This document shows, piece by piece, positions 1 through 6,780 of a stretch of DNA of 32,209 nt. Under the pieces are notes generated by a model. The model worked only from the letters and a program-made list of their open reading frames with translations. It had not been told where the DNA came from and did no database searches. Both the position numbers and the translations under genes were made by a program. The stretch comes from Candidatus Kuenenia stuttgartensis (lineage in GTDB: Bacteria; Planctomycetota; Planctomycetia; Pirellulales; UBA1268): contig CAMCYH010000031.1 in NCBI GenBank assembly GCA_945883745.1, forward strand, positions 1-32,209, given 5' to 3'. How positions within the stretch are numbered: the first letter of the stretch is position 1; the number at the start of each line of letters is the position of its first letter.

Positions 1-572
1 GAATGCTTCTTTTGGATCACGACCCAATCGCCATCGGCGATCTGGGCGTCGATCATCGAGTCACCCATCACTTTCAGTACAAAGTGGTTGTCACGATTAA
101 AGAGGCTTTCAAAGTCGACCCGATCAGTCATTTCTTCGGCGGGCCGCAACGTACCCGCCGCCACCCAGCCCGCCATCGGCAGACCACGGAGATGGGCTGG
201 CTCATTGACCAGTTCGATGGCCCGTGACATGTTCTTGCCACGGGTAATCATGTTTTTTCGCTCCAGCGCCTTGAGGTGGCAGACCACGCCATTCGGCGAC
301 TTAATCTTGAATGCCTGGCCGATCTCACGCACCGTCGGCCCATAGCCGCGGGAATGAATCTTTTCACGGATGAAGGCGTAAATTTCCATCTGCCGCTCGG
401 TCGGCAATCCTTCAGCGTCTTCTTCCTCACCAGCGGGTAGGCCGAACAGACCGTTTTTACCCGGCATGATCGCTCGCGACTTGCGAGAGGCGGGCCGCCG
501 ACGCTTCACTTGGGGACCACGGGCAGTCGGGCGATTCGGGGCAGGCTTCCGTTTCGGAGCGGTCTTGGTCAT
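1..572 (-). CDS. lexA: LexA-like SOS repressor, 5' part only
   Basis: Self-cleaving repressor of the SOS DNA-damage regulon. The reading frame starts at an ATG (572-570) and runs off the left edge after about 190 codons, so the C-terminal end with the catalytic lysine is missing. Seen: a LexA winged helix (about residues 57-125, with [20 protein letters not shown]), a self-cleavage site VAAG (Ala139-Gly140), and the S24-peptidase serine in GDSMID (Ser172). Usual LexA proteins begin near residue 57 of this frame, so there is an N-terminal extension of about 56 residues rich in Lys, Arg and Pro. An in-frame ATG at 467-465 (residue 36) would shorten but not remove it. The gene is divergent from sppA, and palindromes lie over its probable promoter. 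Identity is secure; the start is uncertain. Confidence 0.93.
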   Translation of the reverse strand, partial: MTKTAPKRKPAPNRPTARGPQVKRRRPASRKSRAIMPGKNGLFGLPAGEEEDAEGLPTERQMEIYAFIREKIHSRGYGPTVREIGQAFKIKSPNGVVCHLKALERKNMITRGKNMSRAIELVNEPAHLRGLPMAGWVAAGTLRPAEEMTDRVDFESLFNRDNHFVLKVMGDSMIDAQIADGDWVVIQKKH

Positions 573-619
573 GTTCGACGACTTTCTGGGGCGGGGGAAA
601 GATGCTAGCTGCCGACGTA

Positions 620-664
620 TTCGTCTGGACGAAGGTATCCTACTATACGGCAGTTCATTTTCAA
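620..664 (-). promoter_or_regulatory. Probable lexA promoter with two adjacent palindromes (candidate operator)
   Basis: Reading toward lexA on the minus strand there is a TTGAAA -35-like box (664-659), a 16-bp spacer and a TAGGAT -10-like box (642-637). Two inverted repeats sit on it: GTAT-N6-ATAC (635-648), overlapping the -10, and the palindrome TTCGTC-TG-GACGAA (620-633), over the expected transcription start. LexA usually represses its own gene from such a position, so these are candidate LexA operators. They match neither the CTGT-N8-ACAG nor the GAAC-N4-GTTC type of SOS box. The promoter boxes are matches by eye only. Confidence 0.4.
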
Positions 665-740
665 GAGGTTTTGTTGGGATTTTTTCCCGAGAGGATACAT
701 TGACATTGGAAGCGTCATAACCCCGGAGCGTATGTGAGCC

Positions 741-2525
741 ATGGGAAAGCTGATTTGGGCAACGGCCGTGCTGATGATCGGGGTTGTGTGGAGCGGAGGC
801 GCCGCCGCGGCGGAGGGGGAGAAAAATCCTTCCCGAACGATCGCCCAGATTTCGATCTCTGGATCAATTCCGGAGGGAGTCGGGCAGGGTGGGGCCTTGG
901 CTGACGTATCGCCCCGGCTCCATCGAATTGTGGAAAGGATTGATCAAGCCGCGGCCGACCCGCGGGTCAAAGGCGTGCTCCTGACGATCGTGAGCCCCGA
1001 TATTGGCCGCGGCCGCATGGAGGAGGTCGCGGCAGCCGTCGCCCGGGTGCGGAAGGCCGGCAAGCCTGTGGCCGCCCACTTTGTGAGCGGAGGGCCGGTA
1101 CCCTACTCCCTGGCCGCCGCCTGTGACACGATCTCCATGCCCCCTGCAGCCACGCTCGAGATTACCGGGGTGCGGATGGAAGTGACATTCTTCAAGGCCA
1201 TGCTCGATACCCTCGGGGTCGACGCCGAGATCCTGCAGGTAGGGGATTTCAAGGGGGCTGGTGAGCCCCTCACCCGCACCAGCATGAGCCCGCAACTCCG
1301 CGCGCAATACGAACAGTTCGTCGGGGATCTCTATGAACAGCTGGTGGAGCGGGTGGCCTCAGCCCGCGGGCTCACGGCTGACAGGGCCCGTGAACTGGTC
1401 GACCGCGGTGTGTTCACGCCCGAGGCGGCCATGGAAGCCGAGCTCATCGACGCCGTTGCCTACGAAGACGAGGTGATCAGCGGCCTCGCTTCACAGCTCG
1501 ATATCGACGAGCCCACGATCGCTCGCAACTATGCCGCCAAGGAGGTCGACAACGACTTCTCCGGTATCGGAGGGATGGTAAGGCTCCTCGAGATGTTTTC
1601 TGGTAGCGGGAAGAAATCGGCCAAGTCGCGTGAGAAGCGGGTGGCGATCGTACATCTCACCGGAGAGATCCGGGATGGGAAGGGGTCCGAAGGCCTGCTC
1701 GGCGGCGGAGGTGGTGGCACCGATGCCGTGATCAAGGCGATCCGTGAGGCCGCCAACGATGCGAGCGTCGCGGCGATCGTGCTGCGGATCGATTCGCCCG
1801 GGGGCTCTGCCCTCGCCAGTGACTTGATTTGGCGGGAAGCCGAGCGAATCGACAAACCCGTCGTTGCCAGTCTCTCCGACACCGCCGCCAGTGGTGGTTA
1901 CTACGTGGCGGTCGCGGCTGACCGGATCGTCGCTGCACCAGGCTCACTGACCGGCTCGATCGGAGTGGTGGGGGGCAAGATCGCCGTCGGCGAGGCGCTC
2001 GACAAGGTGGGGGTACACACCGATGTGGTCAGCAAGGGACGCAATGCAGGCTGGCTCTCGATGCAGACGCCCTTCACGGACGATGAGCGGGAAGCCTTCC
2101 TCGCCACGATGAAAGACGTCTACCGCCTCTTCACGTCGAAGGTGGCCGATGGCCGACACCTCGACAGCCAGAAACTGGCCACGCTTGCCGAGGGCCGTGT
2201 GTTTACCGGTCGTATGGCCAAGGAACTTGGACTCGTCGACCGGCTGGGGACGCTTGACGATGCCATCGATGAGGCACGGCAACTGGCCGGCCTTGCGGTG
2301 GACGAGAAACTGGAACGGATTCTTCTCCCCGAGCCCCGCGGTCTCTTCGAGGACCTGTTTGGTCAGGCGGAGATGACGGCGGCTCCGGTTGCCAAGGCGG
2401 CGGTGCTCACCTTCCTTGCCGACCTGCCCGGAGTGGACGCCTTTGTGGAGCACCTCGACGCCCTCTCGCTCGTCACCTCGGGACGGCCGCTGATGATGCT
2501 GCCGGCTCGGATTCACGTGCGTTGA
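741..2525 (+). CDS. sppA: Signal peptide peptidase SppA (protease IV, long two-domain form)
   Basis: Membrane-associated serine protease of family S49 that degrades cleaved signal peptides. The 594-residue length is close to the long SppA of E. coli (about 618). The N-terminus is a signal or anchor segment (about 1-24) ending in an Ala-rich stretch. Both tandem S49 halves are present: the first carries the general-base lysine in VGDFKGAGEP (Lys171), the second the nucleophile in TAASGGYY (Ser384), followed by LTGSIGVVGGK. The start ATG has a GGAG at about 725-728. The gene is followed at once by yjbQ, whose ATG lies 11 bp after this stop, so the two are probably co-transcribed. A Gly-rich run at about residues 320-326 looks like an inter-domain linker. 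Confidence 0.93.
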   Translation: MGKLIWATAVLMIGVVWSGGAAAAEGEKNPSRTIAQISISGSIPEGVGQGGALADVSPRLHRIVERIDQAAADPRVKGVLLTIVSPDIGRGRMEEVAAAVARVRKAGKPVAAHFVSGGPVPYSLAAACDTISMPPAATLEITGVRMEVTFFKAMLDTLGVDAEILQVGDFKGAGEPLTRTSMSPQLRAQYEQFVGDLYEQLVERVASARGLTADRARELVDRGVFTPEAAMEAELIDAVAYEDEVISGLASQLDIDEPTIARNYAAKEVDNDFSGIGGMVRLLEMFSGSGKKSAKSREKRVAIVHLTGEIRDGKGSEGLLGGGGGGTDAVIKAIREAANDASVAAIVLRIDSPGGSALASDLIWREAERIDKPVVASLSDTAASGGYYVAVAADRIVAAPGSLTGSIGVVGGKIAVGEALDKVGVHTDVVSKGRNAGWLSMQTPFTDDEREAFLATMKDVYRLFTSKVADGRHLDSQKLATLAEGRVFTGRMAKELGLVDRLGTLDDAIDEARQLAGLAVDEKLERILLPEPRGLFEDLFGQAEMTAAPVAKAAVLTFLADLPGVDAFVEHLDALSLVTSGRPLMMLPARIHVR

Positions 2526-2536
2526 GCGAGCACTGC

Positions 2537-2959
2537 ATGGCCTGGATCCAACGCGAGATTGAATTGCGACCCCGTCGCCGTGGGTTTCACCTCGTCACGA
2601 CGGAAGTCCTCGAGGCGGTGCCTGAGATCGCCGGCCTCCGAGTCGGCCTGATGCACATCTTCATCCGTCACACATCCGCGAGCCTCTCAATCAATGAGAA
2701 TGCCGACCCTGACGTGCCGGTCGATCTGGAGATGGCGTTTCACAGGATTGCCCCCGAAACGCTTCCGTACGTGCACACCTGCGAGGGGCCCGATGACATG
2801 CCGGCCCATGTGAAGGCGTCGTTGCTTGGTAGCTCGGTAAGCCTACCGATCCGCGACGGCCGCCCTTGCTTGGGCACATGGCAGGGTATTTATCTGTGCG
2901 AGCACCGCCTCTCCGGCGGCCCGCGTCGTGTCGTGATCACGATTCACGGCGAGACGTAA
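2537..2959 (+). CDS. yjbQ: YjbQ/UPF0047 family protein
   Basis: Small conserved protein (140 residues) of the YjbQ/UPF0047 family, which has been linked to weak thiamine-phosphate synthase activity; the physiological role is unclear. Family landmarks are all visible: RGFHLVTTEV near the N-terminus, HIFIRHTSASLSINENADPDV, the PDDMPAHVKASLLGSSV segment and the C-terminal LGTWQGIYLCEHR. A TTG at 2522 that overlaps the sppA stop is open in frame, but the ATG at 2537 gives the normal family N-terminus (MAWIQREIEL) and is preferred. It probably shares the sppA transcript. Identity is secure, function is not. Confidence 0.9.
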   Translation: MAWIQREIELRPRRRGFHLVTTEVLEAVPEIAGLRVGLMHIFIRHTSASLSINENADPDVPVDLEMAFHRIAPETLPYVHTCEGPDDMPAHVKASLLGSSVSLPIRDGRPCLGTWQGIYLCEHRLSGGPRRVVITIHGET

Positions 2960-2970
2960 ACCGCTGCAGG

Positions 2971-2991
2971 CCCCAGGGCTTGCGCCCCGGG
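2971..2991. repeat. GC-rich hairpin repeat, copy 1
   Basis: Imperfect 8-bp stem CCCAGGGC / GCCCCGGG with a TTGC loop (stem 2972-2979 and 2984-2991), 12 bp after the yjbQ stop. A close relative with a perfect stem occurs at 12581-12600, in the same context of GGCCCC before and GGCTT after. This looks like a dispersed intergenic repeat; it could also end the sppA-yjbQ transcript. Confidence 0.5.
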
Positions 2992-3088
2992 CTTTCTGGT
3001 GAAGGGCCAAGGATGGCGCCAGCTTTCGCGCCGCGTCATCCCTGTCGGGCCTGTCGCGGCTTACGGTCGGCTCACCAGAGGTAAGCCT

Positions 3089-3165
3089 CCGCCGCCGCGA
3101 AGGCGGCGGCCACGGACGCCCGGAAGTGCGTCCGCCCGCATCGTGCGAGCAGGCTCGCACGATGC
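3089..3165. repeat. Run of three hairpins in the yjbQ-rpsG spacer
   Basis: Three inverted repeats lie side by side between two convergent genes: CCGCCGCC / GGCGGCGG (3089-3096, 3102-3109), GGACGC / GCGTCC (3114-3119, 3128-3133) and a perfect 12-bp stem GCATCGTGCGAG / CTCGCACGATGC with a 4-base loop (3138-3149, 3154-3165). None has a T-run, so they are not standard intrinsic terminators, though they could stop or stabilise transcripts from either side. Confidence 0.5.
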
Positions 3166-3168
3166 CAA

Positions 3169-3199
3169 GCCTGCAGGAGCCAAGGATGGCCCTGCAGGC
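3169..3199 (-). terminator. Hairpin just downstream of rpsG
   Basis: Stem GCCTGCAGG / CCTGCAGGC (3169-3177, 3191-3199) continues inward after one unpaired A as GCC / GGC, closing a 6-base loop. It lies 12 bp past the rpsG stop, where a terminator would be expected. It lacks a T-run, so terminator function is inferred from position only. Confidence 0.4.
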
Positions 3200-3211
3200 G
3201 TATAGATAGCG

Positions 3212-3682
3212 TCACCACGCAAAGTGGGCGAAGGCCTTGTTGGCGTCGGCCATGCGGTGGACGTTTTCTCGCTTTGTCACCGCCGCACCTTCCCGCTTGT
3301 AGGCAGCGATGATCTCCTCCGCCAGTTTCTCGTGGGTAGCCCGCCCCTTCTTGTCGCGGACAGCCTGCAAAATCCAGCGGATGGCAAGCGACTGCTGGCG
3401 GTTGCGGTTGACCTGCATCGGCACCTGATAGGCGGCACCACCAACTCGCTTCGACCGCACCTCGACCGCAGGCTTCACATTTTCAACCGCCCGAGTAAAG
3501 ACGTCGATTGGTTCAGCATCGTTGATCTTTTGGGCAACGATGTCGAGCGCCCGATAGAAGACGCCTTGGGCCACGCTTTTCTTGCCGTCGACCATCAGAC
3601 AATTAACAAACTTGCTGGCAAGCAGCGATCCAAACTTGGGATCAGGACGGAGTTGTTCGCGACTGGCGGTGATGCTTCCCAT
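3212..3682 (-). CDS. rpsG: 30S ribosomal protein S7
   Basis: Primary 16S rRNA-binding protein that nucleates assembly of the 30S head and contacts the E-site tRNA. The 156 residues match bacterial S7 throughout: [23 protein letters not shown] near the start, [30 protein letters not shown] in the middle, and the C-terminal [19 protein letters not shown]. The ATG at 3682 is 18 bp after the rpsL stop, so the two form the usual S12-S7 pair. fusA and tuf, which normally follow in the str operon, are absent: the next gene is the convergent yjbQ after a hairpin-rich spacer. Confidence 0.97.
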   Translation of the reverse strand: MGSITASREQLRPDPKFGSLLASKFVNCLMVDGKKSVAQGVFYRALDIVAQKINDAEPIDVFTRAVENVKPAVEVRSKRVGGAAYQVPMQVNRNRQQSLAIRWILQAVRDKKGRATHEKLAEEIIAAYKREGAAVTKRENVHRMADANKAFAHFAW

Positions 3683-3700
3683 GATGCGAGGACCTTCTGC

Positions 3701-4069
3701 TTACCCCTTCTTGGCGCCGTAGAGACTGCGAGACTGCTTGCGGCCCTGAACACCCAGCGTGTCGAGGGCACCGCGAATGATGTGATAGCGAACACCCGGC
3801 AGATCGCGAACTCGACCGCCACGGATGAGCACGATCGAGTGCTCCTGGAGATTGTGACCTTCGCCAGGAATGTAGACCGTGACTTCCTTTTGGTTGGAGA
3901 GTCGCACGCGGGCGATCTTTCGCAGGGCGGAATTCGGCTTCTTGGGCGTCATCGTCCGCACCTGCAGACATACGCCCCGCTTCTGTGGGCAGCTGTCGAG
4001 CACGGGTGATTTAGAGAACTTCCGCTTCGGCCGGCGGCGGCTGCGGACAAGTTGGCTGATCGTGGGCAT
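3701..4069 (-). CDS. rpsL: 30S ribosomal protein S12, with Arg at position 88
   Basis: Decoding-centre protein of the small subunit, 122 residues. Landmarks: [19 protein letters not shown] (Lys43 present), [11 protein letters not shown] and [14 protein letters not shown]. Numbering aligns residue for residue with E. coli S12 up to this point, and position 88, lysine in E. coli, is arginine here, encoded by CGC (plus-strand GCG at 3806-3808). Lys-to-Arg at this site is a known streptomycin-resistance substitution. Asp89, the residue methylthiolated by RimO, is kept. The gene heads the rpsL-rpsG pair; fhcC lies 90 bp upstream on the same strand. Confidence 0.97.
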   Translation of the reverse strand: MPTISQLVRSRRRPKRKFSKSPVLDSCPQKRGVCLQVRTMTPKKPNSALRKIARVRLSNQKEVTVYIPGEGHNLQEHSIVLIRGGRVRDLPGVRYHIIRGALDTLGVQGRKQSRSLYGAKKG

Positions 4070-4159
4070 AAGGCATCGAAGGCTGAGAATGAATTCTTTC
4101 CACTGCGTTCAGCGGAGCCCCAAATGCTAGCCGAAAACTGGGGGCGACGAAAGCGGCCC

Positions 4160-5023
4160 TCAAGAAACTGCCGGGTCCAGGCCGCCGCGATGAAAAATCT
4201 CACCGCGTCCGCCCGCCAAGGGATCTCCATGCCATTGCTGCCAAGGCCGCCTGAATGCATCACCCAGAGCACCGATTGCCCGAAAGCCGGCCTGCCGCAG
4301 CCCGGCCGCCAGAAGGGGCATAAACGTGGGCAGCCAGAGGGCCCCACGGCGGAAGAGGGGTGGCACAGGGGGCTCGGCGGAGGCTGCAATCAAAGAGCCA
4401 CGCCGCATCCCGAGCCCAGACTGCGGACCGACCTCTCCGATCACGAGCACCGTCCCAGCCCGCAGTTCGAAGGCAGCTGCCGGGCCGCACCCGCCACCAA
4501 CGGCAAGAATACCCCGCCGCATACGTGCCCCGGCGAGGCTGCCCACATGCCCCTCGACCAAGACCATGCCCCCGCGAAGGCCGTGCTGGCTGCCGGGCAG
4601 GGCGGCCGCGGTGTTGTCACCAGCGCTGCCGGCGACGAGCACTGTGCCGCCGCCCAACTCAGCAGCGAGCCAGTCGCCGGCATCGCCGCCGATGCTGAGC
4701 CGTCCTCCGGTCATTTTCTCTCCGGCATGGCGACCGGCCGAGTGAGCGACCACCATCTCGCCCCACTGCATGCCGGCGGCCAGCCAGTGCACCCGCGAGA
4801 AGTCACCGCTGCACTCGATGCGACCGTCGTCGGCTGTGCCCCGCACGGTACACACGTCACCAAGCGGGCAGGGCCGTTCGTCAGCCAGAATGTGCCGGTG
4901 AGCAATCTCGGCCGCGGACAGCCCGGCCAGTCGGTCAGGCGTGATGCCGGAGAAGTCGATTGCCAGCGGCCCGTCGCCGGATGCAGCCACATGGCCGGCA
5001 GAGCGATCGAGGATGAGAGGCAT
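4160..5023 (-). CDS. fhcC: Formyltransferase/hydrolase complex subunit C (FwdC/FhcC-like)
   Basis: Subunit C of the complex that handles formyl-tetrahydromethanopterin and formyl-methanofuran in bacterial C1 metabolism; FwdC is its archaeal relative. The 287-residue product opens with PLAIDFSGITPDRLAGLSAAEIAHRHI, then has a right-handed helix of GXGXG-type repeats at about residues 80-225 (GRLSIGGDAGDW, GTVLVAGSAGDN, GMVLVEGHVGS, GILAVGGGCG, GTVLVIGEVGP). The ATG at 5023 was chosen because it gives the family N-terminus; the open frame extends much further upstream, but only as a shadow of the hsp20 gene. No clear ribosome site was seen. The partner genes fhcA and fhcB are about 23 kb away, and fhcD is not in the window. 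Confidence 0.87.
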   Translation of the reverse strand: MPLILDRSAGHVAASGDGPLAIDFSGITPDRLAGLSAAEIAHRHILADERPCPLGDVCTVRGTADDGRIECSGDFSRVHWLAAGMQWGEMVVAHSAGRHAGEKMTGGRLSIGGDAGDWLAAELGGGTVLVAGSAGDNTAAALPGSQHGLRGGMVLVEGHVGSLAGARMRRGILAVGGGCGPAAAFELRAGTVLVIGEVGPQSGLGMRRGSLIAASAEPPVPPLFRRGALWLPTFMPLLAAGLRQAGFRAIGALGDAFRRPWQQWHGDPLAGGRGEIFHRGGLDPAVS

Positions 5024-5152
5024 CTGCCAGACCAAGAAAGAAGACGAAAACGACCGGGGCTGCGGGCGTGATACACCCGCGACCCCGAGGATAGCACGAA
5101 CTGCATGCAGCAACGAATCACCAGATCTCGAACAGCGAAGGCGCGAGGGGTA

Positions 5153-5228
5153 GGCTCGGGAGTCGGCGAACGCTCGACGAGCGTTCGCCGTATCCTCGGC
5201 CGCGAGGCGACCTTTGGGGCCCCGAGCC
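5153..5228. repeat. Nested inverted repeats between hsp20 and fhcC
   Basis: An outer stem GGCTCGGG / CCCGAGCC (5153-5160, 5221-5228) encloses two hairpins: a 27-bp palindrome with 13-bp perfect arms around a single A (5164-5176 and 5178-5190, core GCGAACGCTCG) and CCTCG-GCCG-CGAGG (5194-5207). Together they form a three-way junction in either DNA strand or in RNA. It follows the last hsp20 stop by about 30 bp, so it may separate that operon from fhcC. No T-run was seen. Confidence 0.55.
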
Positions 5229-5256
5229 GGTCCTTCGGCGGGGAATGCACATACGG

Positions 5257-5748
5257 CTAGCCGCCCATCTGCACTGGCACCTTCCGCGATGCGGCGGTCG
5301 GAGACTTTGTCAGCTCCACCGTCAGCACGCCCTTGTCGTAGCGGGCCGTGACCTGCGACGGGTCGACCGCCTCTGGCAGCGGGATTGCCCGCGTGAACGA
5401 ACCATGGTGGCTTTCGCGATGGGCCCAGCCATTGCCTCCTGTCGCCGACTCGGTCTTCTTTTCGCCGGTGATGACCAGCCGATCTTCCGACACGCTCACG
5501 TCGACATCGTCCGGACCCATGCCGGGCAGTTCCGCACGGACACAGATCTTCGACTCGTCTTCCGACATGTCGATCGCCGGCATCCATTGCCCTGGCTCCG
5601 CCTGCTCGAACCACGTCGGCATCATCAGCGGCCGGCTGAAGAAGCCTTCGAAGAGGCGGTTCATCTCGTTCCGAAAGTCGGCGAGGGTCGCCATGTTGCC
5701 GGCATCGATGCCGCTCGTGCGCTTCGTGCGAAAAGGAATCAGATTCAT
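5257..5748 (-). CDS. hsp20: Small heat-shock protein, Hsp20/alpha-crystallin family (third of three)
   Basis: ATP-independent holdase chaperone of 163 residues. The N-terminal arm (about 1-50, with MNRLFEGFF) precedes an alpha-crystallin domain starting at WMPAIDMSEDESKICVRAELPGM, continuing through LVITGEKK and ending with the GVLTVEL motif (the G-V-L signature) and a short tail. The ATG at 5748 is preceded by AAGGAGAG. Last gene of a three-gene hsp20 array, 66 bp after its neighbour. The Ser/Gly-rich stretch ESATGGNGWAHRESHHG lies in the loop where such proteins vary. Confidence 0.93.
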   Translation of the reverse strand: MNLIPFRTKRTSGIDAGNMATLADFRNEMNRLFEGFFSRPLMMPTWFEQAEPGQWMPAIDMSEDESKICVRAELPGMGPDDVDVSVSEDRLVITGEKKTESATGGNGWAHRESHHGSFTRAIPLPEAVDPSQVTARYDKGVLTVELTKSPTAASRKVPVQMGG

Positions 5749-5814
5749 CGATCTCTCCTTCTCTGGGATGGTGGGGAACTCGAAACCAAACCTGCATGGT
5801 CGGGAGCCAAAGCC

Positions 5815-6219
5815 TCAGGCGTTTGCAACGCGAACCGCGACCTTCCGGGGTCGCACGGCTGCGAGCCGCGGCACGTCGATCGACAGTACGCCCCGCCGAT
5901 ACTCGGCCGAGATGCCCGCGCCGTCGAAGCCTTCGCCGAGGCGGAATGATCGGCGGTAGTCGCCGATGCCGTATTCCTGCCGCAGCACCCGCGCCGGCAG
6001 GTTGCGAGCCGGCACCTTGGCATGCACCGCGAGCACACCGTCTTCAAACGCCACGTCGATCGAGTCGGCGCTGGCACCCGGGATATCAGCGCGGATCGTG
6101 AGGCCGCTGCCGGTGTCGCAGACATCGACGTGCGGCTGGTAGGTGAGCGTCGGTTCGCCAGGAGTCTGCCGGCGGGCAACCTCAGCCTCAGGAGCGGTCG
6201 TGGTCAGGGAAAGAGTCAT
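5815..6219 (-). CDS. hsp20: Small heat-shock protein, Hsp20/alpha-crystallin family (second of three, short)
   Basis: 134-residue Hsp20 relative. The alpha-crystallin domain begins at YQPHVDVCDTGSGLTIRADIPGA and carries the GVLSIDVPR signature near the C-terminus. The N-terminal arm is only about 30 residues, shorter than in both neighbours, so its oligomer is likely to differ. The ATG at 6219 was chosen over an upstream one at 6285 because it follows AAGGAG at a spacing of about 8. The gene lies 72 bp after the first hsp20 and 66 bp before the third. Confidence 0.9.
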   Translation of the reverse strand: MTLSLTTTAPEAEVARRQTPGEPTLTYQPHVDVCDTGSGLTIRADIPGASADSIDVAFEDGVLAVHAKVPARNLPARVLRQEYGIGDYRRSFRLGEGFDGAGISAEYRRGVLSIDVPRLAAVRPRKVAVRVANA

Positions 6220-6291
6220 GGGTGAATCTCCTTGTGAAGGGAATGAAATGTCAGGGAAGTGGGAACGACGCACGGGCAGGGCCATCGACTG

Positions 6292-6780
6292 TCATGAGGC
6301 CGTGCGCACCGTGACCTTGTGGGGCTGACTCTCAGGCGCTTTCGGGCAGATGACCGTGAGCACGCCGTCGACAAGTTGGGCCTCGACCCGCGATGCATCG
6401 ACGGCCACTGGCAGGCTCAGCCGTCGTTCGAAGGCGCCCGTGCCCCGCTCGCGACGCAGCCACGTGACTTTCGTGGCGTCCCCCTCGGCCGCCTCGCCAT
6501 TCCCTCCCTGGCTGGCGGGCTCGGGCCGCCTTCCCTTCAGAGTGAGCTCATCGGCCGAGGCATTGATGTCGATGTCGCCCACGTCGAGGCCGGGCAGTTC
6601 CGCCTCGACCACGATGGCGTCATCGCGATCCCGCATGTTCACGGCAGGAAAGACGCCGGTCCGCTGTTCGGTGCCCCAGCCGTGGAGCGGCGGTGCGGCC
6701 GTGAGCGACGTCCAGAGCCGATCCATTTCATCCCGCAGTTCTTCCAGCGGGAGCGCGAAGCCCGCACGAAACGTTTGCAT
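6292..6780 (-). CDS. hsp20: Small heat-shock protein, Hsp20/alpha-crystallin family (first of three)
   Basis: 162-residue Hsp20 chaperone, first gene of the minus-strand array. An N-terminal amphipathic arm (LPLEELRDEMDRLWTSL) precedes the alpha-crystallin domain (FPAVNMRDRDDAIVVEAELPGLDVGDIDI), with DELTLKGRR and the G-V-L signature in DGVLTVICPK. The start at 6780 has GAGGAGAG a few bases upstream; the frame stays open to 6918, but through the structured leader and without a ribosome site. The three copies have diverged clearly, so this is an old duplication rather than a recent one. Confidence 0.93.
   Translation of the reverse strand: MQTFRAGFALPLEELRDEMDRLWTSLTAAPPLHGWGTEQRTGVFPAVNMRDRDDAIVVEAELPGLDVGDIDINASADELTLKGRRPEPASQGGNGEAAEGDATKVTWLRRERGTGAFERRLSLPVAVDASRVEAQLVDGVLTVICPKAPESQPHKVTVRTAS

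Noticed and set aside
573..740. E. coli or Bacillus type SOS box in the lexA-sppA region
   Set aside because: No CTGT-N8-ACAG or GAAC-N4-GTTC match; only the other palindromes reported.
4052..5071. 339-codon plus-strand open frame opposite fhcC
   Set aside because: Antisense shadow in GC-rich DNA; the minus-strand frame has the clear FwdC repeats and family N-terminus.
5024..5797. Upstream extension of the fhcC frame to 545 codons
   Set aside because: The extra part overlaps the hsp20 gene in another frame and does not look like FwdC.
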